From positions 1 through 6,341 of the forward strand of contig SKKC01000383.1 in the NCBI GenBank assembly GCA_007121695.1: a stretch of 6,341 nucleotides of DNA, written 5' to 3'. Positions 1 through 5,997 of this stretch are shown here, piece by piece. The stretch is from Spirochaetales bacterium. Its GTDB lineage: Bacteria > Spirochaetota > Spirochaetia > DSM-27196 > SKKC01. The number at the start of each line of letters is the position of its first letter. Position 1 is the stretch's first letter. The translations under genes and the position numbers were made by a program. The notes beneath the pieces were generated by a model. It was not told the DNA's origin and did not search any database. It worked only from the letters and a program-made list of their open reading frames with translations.

Positions 1-303
1 CTGTACGACGCAGTCAGGCAGGGCGATCCCTTTGCCCTGCAGATGCACCAGGACTTCTGCGGTGTGCTCGCGCAGGTCGCCGCCATTCTCGCGAGCACCA
101 TTGCACCCGACCGGGTGCTCTTCGGCGGTGGGGTCATGGGCTCAGCAGATCTGATTCTTCCGGAGGTCATTACGCAGTTCGGACGCCTTGTCATGCCCCA
201 CGTTCACGAACACGTTCGTATAGACGCCGCCCGGCTTGGTGCGGACGCCGGGCTCATTGGAGCTGCCCTTGCCGCACGACAATCGGTAGGAGACGCGCAG
301 TAA
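1..303 (+). CDS. ROK family sugar kinase or regulator, C-terminal fragment
   Basis: This is the last 100 residues of a ROK (repressor, ORF, kinase) family protein; the start lies before the window. The frame is open from base 1 and ends in TAA. The visible part is the C-terminal half of the actin-like ATPase fold. A P-D-R-V-L-F-G-G-G-V strand and loop (visible residues 36-45) matches the family's usual P-x-x-I-V-x-G-G-G block near the nucleotide site. The tail A-A-R-L-G-A-D-A-G-L-I-G-A-A (76-89) is the hallmark C-terminal ROK helix. Known members phosphorylate glucose, fructose, N-acetylglucosamine or N-acetylmannosamine in the cytoplasm, or act as sugar-responsive repressors when an N-terminal helix-turn-helix is present. 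The sugar-binding and zinc motifs, and any DNA-binding domain, are upstream, so kinase and repressor cannot be separated. The next gene follows 57 bases later on the same strand. Confidence 0.88.
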   Translation: MYDAVRQGDPFALQMHQDFCGVLAQVAAILASTIAPDRVLFGGGVMGSADLILPEVITQFGRLVMPHVHEHVRIDAARLGADAGLIGAALAARQSVGDAQ

Positions 304-322
304 GACCTCGAGATCGCAGGCG

Positions 323-351
323 TTGAACTATATGCCACCGTCTGAAACAAT
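323..351 (+). promoter_or_regulatory. Weak candidate sigma70-type promoter before the GDPD gene
   Basis: In the 57-base gap between the ROK and GDPD genes, TTGAAC (323-328) and AACAAT (346-351) are separated by 17 bases. Each matches 4 of 6 consensus positions. Transcription would begin near 358, about 3 bases before ATG 361, giving a nearly leaderless mRNA. This would agree with the lack of a ribosome-binding site, but matches this weak are common by chance. Read-through from the ROK gene is equally possible. Confidence 0.2.
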
Positions 352-360
352 GGTCTGAGT

Positions 361-1716
361 ATGCGGCAGTTCGTTTCACTTCTGTCAGACGCATGGGGTG
401 TTGTTGTCCGTGCACGACGTACACTCGCGCTCTGGAACCTGTTCTCTATTGCAATTGCAGCGATTCTTATCGCCCCGCTTTCCTCGGTGATACTCGGCCT
501 CGGATTCTTTCGGAGCGGAGAACTCGTAATCGGCAACCTCGAGCTCGTCGATTTCGTTCTTTCTCCTGCCGGAATCGTGTATGTCGTGCTGGCCGGAAGC
601 CTGCGGCTTGTGGTGATCGCAGCGGGTGGGGGTGGTACGCTTGCCGTTGTACTGGACTTCCTTCTGAACCTCTTTGGGTTCAGTCTGCTGGTTGCGCTCA
701 CGACACGCATCTGGCGCGAGCATATCGGCTACACTTCGGAACCCGCGAAGATCCCGATACGCGGCGGCTTGCGGGCGATCACGAGCAGCAGTCTCCGTTC
801 GATACGGTATTGGACGCGGCCACGCAGACTCGCACCAGCGCTCCTTGTTCTTCTGATCGTGTCGGTCGCCGGAAGCGGCAGCATTATTGCGACGCTTCCG
901 GATCCGTCGACCGTCGTGATTTCCGCTCACCGAGCGGGCCCTCCCCCGGCCCCCGAGAACACGCTGTCGGCGCTGGAAGCCGCGATTCGGGACAGAGCCG
1001 ACTACAGCGAAATAGATCTGCTGCGCACGTCTGACGGTACTATCGTGATCGTTCACGACGAGGATCTCATGCGGGTAGCGGGCGATCCCCGGCGTATCGC
1101 GTCGACCCCCTTCGCCGAACTCGCCGACGTGGTGCAGGTACCCGACGACGGAAACCCGGAGTCTGAGCGGCGGATCGCCACTCTCGAGGACTTTCTTCGA
1201 CGGGCAGACGGCCGGATACGCCTCATGATCGAGTTCAAGTACTACGGCTTCGACCCCGACCTGGTCCCGCAGGCGATACAGGAAATCCGTGCCCACGGGA
1301 GCGAGGACGAGGTACTACTCATGAGTCTGAGTCTTCGCGCCGTACAGCAGGCAGCCGACCTCGCGCCCGATATCCCTCGTGGATACGTGACCGCTGCAGC
1401 GATCGGAGACATGACGAGGCTTCCGGTTGACTTCGTGGCTGTGGCTGGTGGTCGAATTACTCCTGCCCTGCTCCGCGACGCCGCTGCGGCCGGCATAGCC
1501 GTTCACGCGTGGACCATTAACAGCCCCGTGGCGGTTGTTGACCTGATTGACCGCGGGGTGGACGGAATAATTACGGACTATCCGGCAATGGTCGTGGCCA
1601 TCCGTGAACAGATGGCCGCGATGTCGCCAGTGGAACGGATGCTCCTGCGTTATGGGCGGTTGGTGTCGATGGAGAGCGCTACAGAAACGTCGGGATCCGG
1701 ACACACTACCGATTAG
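361..1716 (+). CDS. Membrane-anchored glycerophosphodiester phosphodiesterase (GDPD)
   Basis: A 451-residue protein predicted to hydrolyse glycerophosphodiesters to glycerol 3-phosphate and an alcohol. The GDPD TIM-barrel domain spans about residues 185-415. Visible motifs are H190-R191 at its start, E199-N200-T, E217-x-D219 (metal), H232-D233 (with H190 the catalytic histidine pair), E291-F-K293, W384 in H-A-W-T-I-N, and the closing G-V-D-G-I-I-T-D-Y-P (399-408). All key residues are present, so the enzyme should be active. Residues 1-180 are a membrane region with hydrophobic segments near 21-50, 69-88, 93-116 and 157-178. They resemble the two ends of the GPDPase membrane domain found in longer (roughly 580-600 residue) relatives, with the middle apparently missing at G89-G92. 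A very basic loop (117-157) is probably cytoplasmic, which would place the catalytic domain outside the membrane. ATG 361 is the first start after an in-frame TGA at 343-345. No good Shine-Dalgarno sequence precedes it. Confidence 0.93.
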   Translation: MRQFVSLLSDAWGVVVRARRTLALWNLFSIAIAAILIAPLSSVILGLGFFRSGELVIGNLELVDFVLSPAGIVYVVLAGSLRLVVIAAGGGGTLAVVLDFLLNLFGFSLLVALTTRIWREHIGYTSEPAKIPIRGGLRAITSSSLRSIRYWTRPRRLAPALLVLLIVSVAGSGSIIATLPDPSTVVISAHRAGPPPAPENTLSALEAAIRDRADYSEIDLLRTSDGTIVIVHDEDLMRVAGDPRRIASTPFAELADVVQVPDDGNPESERRIATLEDFLRRADGRIRLMIEFKYYGFDPDLVPQAIQEIRAHGSEDEVLLMSLSLRAVQQAADLAPDIPRGYVTAAAIGDMTRLPVDFVAVAGGRITPALLRDAAAAGIAVHAWTINSPVAVVDLIDRGVDGIITDYPAMVVAIREQMAAMSPVERMLLRYGRLVSMESATETSGSGHTTD

Positions 1717-1725
1717 TCTCTCGAG

Positions 1726-3228
1726 TCAGCTCGTTACAGGGGAAACAGGACGTCGCCCCGGAATATTATCCAGTGGAACGATGGGGCGTGGTGTGTTCCG
1801 ATACGGCAATGCAGTAAGATCTTCATTGCTGTCGCCGGGGGTCAAAGCAACAATGGACCGAGAGGCTATGCTGCGGTACTCGGGACCCTGGTACCCGCAT
1901 TTTACGAACAACACCCGAAACGTAGCGGGATCAATGTCGCAGTCCATTATGAGTGAAGGTTCGTAGGTAGCGACTCTCCTATCAGTTACGAGGCAGGTTA
2001 TACCTTGCGATTCAAGGACTACAACACTTACACGGTCAAGGTCGTGAACCGCGTGAACTTTGCAATCCCACACGAATGGCTGCGAAGAGGTGTGACTGAC
2101 AGTACCGATGCGAAGCCCATGGAGTATCGCATCACTTTGGTGAACCTCGAACCAGGAACGAGCGATGCTGTAGGCGTCTGGATCAGCGATGGCCGAGATA
2201 AGAGCAGACGGAAGGCGCTCCTTCACAGCGTGTTCGAGAACGACGCTCATGTTTTGAAGTGCTCCAGCCGTCGGATTGTCACCTGAATCAGAAATGATTA
2301 CCGGTAACTCCGGGCGGTCAGACGCGATAAACTCAAGGGCCACTTTAATCGCGTCTTCCAGACACCGCGTCTCGGTGGTAAAGTTAAAGTCCGACTGAAA
2401 CGCCCATACCATATCCGCGATCCTGACCGCTTCACCCCTGGCGATTTTCAGTGCGTCTGGCCAGTATGTAACAGCAATTGACACGCCAGCATGTGGAGTA
2501 TCTGCCCACGGAAAGCCAAGAAGGACAGAAGCGGCGCTTACCCCCAAGTGTCTAAACGTCCCTTCGGTCTTTTTCAGCTCGCCAATAATTACGCTCATTG
2601 GAGGAACACTGGTCTCGCTCTTTTCTCCAGCAATAAGCAGCGGTACCCTTTCAACAATGGTCTGGGGGCGCTGCGAGCGCTTGAGAGCCTCAACGACCAT
2701 ATTGGCGGCATGCTGGCCAGTGGCGTACTCATCTACATGCGGCGCTGTCTTGTAGCCAACAAGGCCATCTATGTTTTCGAGTAATCTGGCACTCAGTTTC
2801 GCGTGCATATCGAATGCGGCGCAGATCGGTATCTCGAAACCCGTCAATGCGCGCATCCTGCCAAGCAGCGTTCCCTCCGGATCATTGTCAACACTGGAGT
2901 ACATCGAACCATGCAAGGCGATGCATACCGCATCGACAGGCCCCGCACATTCGAGAGCCGACAATGTTTCCGAGATGATCGATTTATAGGTGTCCGAATC
3001 TACGGGCCCGCCCGGCAACGCACGAAAAAACGTGAGGGGTATGACTGTCGCACCGTGTTCGGCAAGGGTATCGAGAATCCCCCGAGTTGCGTCGTCACCC
3101 GTACACCAACGCGGGTGGGAGTATACGGCCTCACCGGATGCGTGAGCGAAATACTCACGAGTTGTATAGAGCGGATTAAAGGTATTCGTCTCCTGCATCA
3201 TGCAGGCGACTGCTACTCGCATTGACAC
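1726..3228 (-). CDS. M81 family (MlrC-like) metallohydrolase
   Basis: A full-length 500-residue member of the M81 family, named for microcystinase MlrC, a zinc-dependent hydrolase of peptide bonds in linearised microcystin. The N-terminal metal domain carries M-Q-E13-T-N-T-F, A-L-H106-G-S-M, F-D140-M-H142 and Y-K-T-A-P-H164-V-D-E-Y. The D-x-H to H spacing (22 residues from the second ligand to the third) matches the zinc ligands I recall for MlrC. The C-terminal domain has the conserved S-D-S-G-D-N-P-T-A-G-A block (313-323) and ends with R-N-T-P-R-P-I-V-P-L-D (477-487). No signal peptide is seen, so it is probably cytoplasmic. It is the last gene of the operon and overlaps the end of the GHL6 gene by 16 bases. 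GTG 3228 is preferred because GAGG lies 7 bases upstream; ATG 3222, two codons later, is the alternative. Most family members have no known substrate. The operon suggests an amide or peptide-like bond in a glycoconjugate, which is inference. Confidence 0.93.
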   Translation of the reverse strand: MSMRVAVACMMQETNTFNPLYTTREYFAHASGEAVYSHPRWCTGDDATRGILDTLAEHGATVIPLTFFRALPGGPVDSDTYKSIISETLSALECAGPVDAVCIALHGSMYSSVDNDPEGTLLGRMRALTGFEIPICAAFDMHAKLSARLLENIDGLVGYKTAPHVDEYATGQHAANMVVEALKRSQRPQTIVERVPLLIAGEKSETSVPPMSVIIGELKKTEGTFRHLGVSAASVLLGFPWADTPHAGVSIAVTYWPDALKIARGEAVRIADMVWAFQSDFNFTTETRCLEDAIKVALEFIASDRPELPVIISDSGDNPTAGALQNMSVVLEHAVKERLPSALISAIADPDAYSIARSWFEVHQSDAILHGLRIGTVSHTSSQPFVWDCKVHAVHDLDRVSVVVLESQGITCLVTDRRVATYEPSLIMDCDIDPATFRVLFVKCGYQGPEYRSIASRSIVALTPGDSNEDLTALPYRNTPRPIVPLDNIPGRRPVSPVTS

Positions 3229-5243
3229 TCGATAACCTCGTACCCGTGTAGCACAGGAAGCGAAATCGTAGTAGTACGCGACGACTGATGTACCGCACAG
3301 TCGAGCAACTGACCGTTCGGCACGGTCGTTGCGGCCACAACAATTTCGCCAGTGGGCAATTTCACATCGATACGCAAATCATTAAGATCGATAACGTCTT
3401 CGATAACATCCATGTTTCGCGCACGTCTTTCTGGCAGATAATACAGAACGTGGAGCACTACGCCGCGATTGCTTTCTATTTCACGTGCCGTGACAATCAG
3501 CCCAGTCGGTCCATTGTGCCGTAAGACAGGCGTACCTATGAGACTTATTACAGCATTTGTCACCATGTTCCGCACCCAACGAGCAGCACGTTCGTGATAG
3601 ATCTGAAATACCGGGTGCGCGAAGTAGCAGGTTCGATCCGTGAGAACAACGCCAGGGCGTCCCAAAGCGTCCGATAAAGGTGGGCTCTGTTGATGGGAGC
3701 AATAATGTTGTGGCAATCTATCAAAATAAGACGGAGTACAACAGGTTATCTCACATGAGGGATCAGCCAGTACAGATTCGGTGAGTTTGACTTCACGACC
3801 GCGTATATACATTACATGCGGTGTTTCTGGCAGACCGGCCCCGATTCTACCCTGCGGTATGATGTAGTCGGAAAAATCGTTTCTTTCGTAGACGACGCCG
3901 TGTGGATCATTTCCTGACGAGTCCTGCAAAAGTACTGGGTCTGCAATAACACAAAGTTCAGACATGTGCGCATCAAAAGAACCGAGCACCGCGCATCCTG
4001 ACACTAGAGCACGCCGAACGAAACCAATACAGAGTTCTTCTGCCGGAACACGATCAGGCAGTATCAGAAGTCGGTATTCGGAAACATCGGACTCGAGATC
4101 GACTATGTCAAACAGAAAACCCGCTTCCTGTAGCATCCGAACCGCGCCGATCATTTCTGCTGGCTGCGATCCATCCGACCATGGTTCAGTGTTTAAAACA
4201 GCTATTTCCCGAACCGCTCGGGTGTTTCTGACCCACGGTTCGAGTGCCTCGACCCTACGATATACTGGTGCTATGGTATCGTACGCGACTTGATCCAGAA
4301 CACCAGAAGGTGATAACTGATCTCCTATCGAACATCCACCACCATGAGCGAGCATCTGAAAGCACTCGAACTCAAGCGCTTCGATGTTCTTGTAGGAATG
4401 AAAATCTCCCCAGTAGGTATGAAAACGCCCAGTCATACCGATTGTTTCTTTTCCAAGACATTGCGCATATCGTGCAACATACGGGAAATGCGTATAGCCC
4501 CAGCCTCCAGACGGGAGTGATTCGATCTCCAGATGAGTAAACGAGTTCATGGACGACCGAAGGTCGGGACCCACATGAGATGCGTTGTAGAAGATTGTAC
4601 AATCGGGGTTTCGCTTTCTTACGAAGTCAGACATCTCGTGCCGAAACGACTGTATGGTCTTGTCGGCAAATCGCATGCGGTCTTCTTTGAGAAACGGGTC
4701 AAGTCCCGAGGACTCCATCCCGTGTCTGCAACTTGAACAAAGACACTCGACAGGACGAACAATATCAAAAAACAGGCCATCAACATCAAAACGATCGAGT
4801 AGTTCGTCTACATGTCCGAAGAGAAAGCTCCGATATCCGGAATTTACACACAGGGAAGCGTAAAAACCGGGTGCCGAAGGCGACTGACCTACCCATCCTC
4901 CCTCCGGCGACACACAGCACCATTCCGGATGTTCACGAGTGACTCTTCCGTCCCATTGTACCGTAGTGTATATCGGGGCCCGTATACCGATCCGGTGGAG
5001 TGTTTCGATCTGTTCATTTAGTAGATTCTTTCGAACCAGACCAGGATGAATCAGTTCCGGATTCCGTTTCGATTGGTAATACAAATAACCGTGGTGACAT
5101 CGCGCAAAACAGGTAACAGAATCAACGTGAGCTTGAGCAAACACCGAAGCAAAGCGATCGGGATCGAAATTCTGTCCAACGCTTGCTATGTGCTCGCTCG
5201 TATGAAAATCAAGATGCACCTGCCGAAACGGAAGCGGTCTCAA
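3213..5243 (-). CDS. GHL6-type putative glycoside hydrolase (alpha-amylase/beta-galactosidase-like)
   Basis: A 676-residue protein matching what I know of the 'hypothetical glycosyl hydrolase 6' family, often annotated as alpha-amylase family protein. It begins R-Q-V-H-L-D-F-H-T-S (7-16), then has S-V-T-C-F-A-R-C-H-H-G (42-52), P-I-Y-T-T-V-Q-W-D (90-98) and R-E-H-P-E-W (103-108), all typical of a TIM-barrel N-terminal domain. D-G-L-F-F-D160-I is followed by C167-x-C169-x2-C172, and H-L-E239-I-E241-S-L-P-S-G-G-W-G-Y lies at 237-250. D160 and one of these glutamates are candidate catalytic residues. Residues from about 345 to 545 resemble a class I glutamine amidotransferase-like or beta-galactosidase trimerisation domain, with a beta-rich tail after that. 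There are 23 cysteines and no signal peptide, so a cytoplasmic enzyme acting on imported oligosaccharides is likely. Start TTG 5243 overlaps the CutC stop (TTGA) and has GGAG 7 bases upstream. The conserved motif begins six residues later, so no later start fits. Substrate unknown. Confidence 0.87.
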   Translation of the reverse strand: MRPLPFRQVHLDFHTSEHIASVGQNFDPDRFASVFAQAHVDSVTCFARCHHGYLYYQSKRNPELIHPGLVRKNLLNEQIETLHRIGIRAPIYTTVQWDGRVTREHPEWCCVSPEGGWVGQSPSAPGFYASLCVNSGYRSFLFGHVDELLDRFDVDGLFFDIVRPVECLCSSCRHGMESSGLDPFLKEDRMRFADKTIQSFRHEMSDFVRKRNPDCTIFYNASHVGPDLRSSMNSFTHLEIESLPSGGWGYTHFPYVARYAQCLGKETIGMTGRFHTYWGDFHSYKNIEALEFECFQMLAHGGGCSIGDQLSPSGVLDQVAYDTIAPVYRRVEALEPWVRNTRAVREIAVLNTEPWSDGSQPAEMIGAVRMLQEAGFLFDIVDLESDVSEYRLLILPDRVPAEELCIGFVRRALVSGCAVLGSFDAHMSELCVIADPVLLQDSSGNDPHGVVYERNDFSDYIIPQGRIGAGLPETPHVMYIRGREVKLTESVLADPSCEITCCTPSYFDRLPQHYCSHQQSPPLSDALGRPGVVLTDRTCYFAHPVFQIYHERAARWVRNMVTNAVISLIGTPVLRHNGPTGLIVTAREIESNRGVVLHVLYYLPERRARNMDVIEDVIDLNDLRIDVKLPTGEIVVAATTVPNGQLLDCAVHQSSRTTTISLPVLHGYEVIECQCE
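3236..3240 (-). promoter_or_regulatory. Shine-Dalgarno sequence favouring the GTG start of the M81 gene
   Basis: The minus strand reads CGAGG, ending 7 bases before GTG 3228 but 13 bases before ATG 3222. Normal spacing therefore favours GTG, adding Met-Ser before the family's usual M-R-V-A-V beginning. It lies inside the final codons of the GHL6 gene. Confidence 0.5.
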
Positions 5244-5992
5244 GACGAAGCTCCAAACCCGTTCAACCAGTCCCCGTCGAATCGGGAAACACGGGTTTCC
5301 GAAGGATGAAGCGCACCGCCAAAATGGATTACATTGTTTCCGTCACAACTAGGATCAACGTGCGTCGTAAACTGTGCGACGTGAAGTTCAGTCGCCTGCG
5401 TCTGTCTTACAAAATCGGCAGCAAAGTACGGCTTAACTCCACCGGGAAGAACGGTTATACGCGAACCAGCCTGCCGTATAAGGCCGGAAATATGATCGAC
5501 GGCCTCCCGAACATCCGCACACCCGCCTGTGGTAAGGACTCGAACGAAGCCCAGTTCAACCAGCTGTTCAAGAGCTACACGTCGGTCAGGCACGACGTCA
5601 AACGCTCGATGAAACACGCATGGCTTTCCATCCGCTTGTTCGATAAGTGTCCGGTTTCGTTTCATGTCGATTGTCCCGTCGGGATTCAGGACACCGAAAA
5701 CGAAGGCGTCTGCTCCTGCATGAGATAACGCGGTTATATCGCGCAACATGGTCTGAAACTCCATATCGGAGTACATGAATCCGCCTTCTCGGGGACGAAT
5801 CATCGAGACAATCTCGATATCTATCAGCTCATGCACCAAAGCAACCGAGCCCACGGTTGGCGTCAGACCTCCGAGAAAAAGCGAGGAATTTAACTCGACG
5901 CGTCGAACACCGTGAGCCGCCACCGCTTTGACATCGTCGAATGAGCCGCAACATGCCTCGATGAGCGTGTTATTCGGACCAGTCACATTCAT
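5240..5992 (-). CDS. cutC: CutC family TIM-barrel protein
   Basis: A complete 250-residue CutC homologue of usual length. Family motifs in order are R-V-E-L-N-S-S-L-F-L-G-G-L-T-P-T-V-G (31-48), M-I-R-P-R-E-G-G-F-M-Y-S-D (64-76), F-V-F-G-V-L-N-P-D-G-T-I-D (97-109), C-V-F-H-R-A-F-D (125-132), V-L-T-T-G-G (152-157), L-P-G-G-V (182-186) and T-E-L-H-V (201-205). The family was named for a copper-tolerance phenotype in E. coli that was later attributed to the MicL small RNA encoded at the end of that gene, so a copper role should not be assumed. Position between a sugar permease and a putative glycosidase suggests a metabolic role, for example on a sugar or sugar phosphate; this is inference. It starts at ATG 5992, 5 bases after the permease stop, with AAGGAG 8 bases upstream, and its stop overlaps the next start by 4 bases. 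Confidence 0.93.
   Translation of the reverse strand: MNVTGPNNTLIEACCGSFDDVKAVAAHGVRRVELNSSLFLGGLTPTVGSVALVHELIDIEIVSMIRPREGGFMYSDMEFQTMLRDITALSHAGADAFVFGVLNPDGTIDMKRNRTLIEQADGKPCVFHRAFDVVPDRRVALEQLVELGFVRVLTTGGCADVREAVDHISGLIRQAGSRITVLPGGVKPYFAADFVRQTQATELHVAQFTTHVDPSCDGNNVIHFGGALHPSETRVSRFDGDWLNGFGASS
5251..5254 (-). promoter_or_regulatory. Shine-Dalgarno sequence supporting the TTG start of the GHL6 gene
   Basis: The minus strand reads TTGGAG with GGAG ending 7 bases before TTG 5243. It lies within the last codons of cutC. Together with the TTGA start/stop overlap it supports a TTG start and re-initiation by ribosomes finishing cutC. Confidence 0.6.
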
Positions 5993-5997
5993 TTTGC

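Noticed and set aside
204..710. A 168-codon minus-strand open frame opposite the ROK end and GDPD start
   Set aside because: Low-complexity Ser/Thr/Arg/Pro composition without motifs; it is opposite two well-supported genes.
900..911. Adjacent BamHI and SalI sites (GGATCC then GTCGAC), considered as a cloning scar or vector joint
   Set aside because: The bases encode an uninterrupted linker just before the conserved H-R motif, the frame continues normally on both sides, and such sites are expected occasionally in GC-rich DNA.
385..1296. A 303-codon open frame on the minus strand opposite the GDPD gene
   Set aside because: It has no recognisable domain, is rich in Arg, Asp and Asn as expected from the complement of a GC-rich gene, and lies entirely opposite a gene with full catalytic motifs.
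1722..1733. Small inverted repeat CGAG-TCAG-CTCG at the convergent junction, considered as a terminator
   Set aside because: The stem is only 4 base pairs and is not followed by a run of T on either strand.
2803..3225. A 140-codon plus-strand open frame opposite the M81 gene start
   Set aside because: No family resemblance, and the M81 metal-site motifs are encoded on the other strand.
5183..5728. A 181-codon plus-strand open frame opposite cutC and the GHL6 start
   Set aside because: No domain is seen, and the opposite strand encodes an unambiguous CutC protein.
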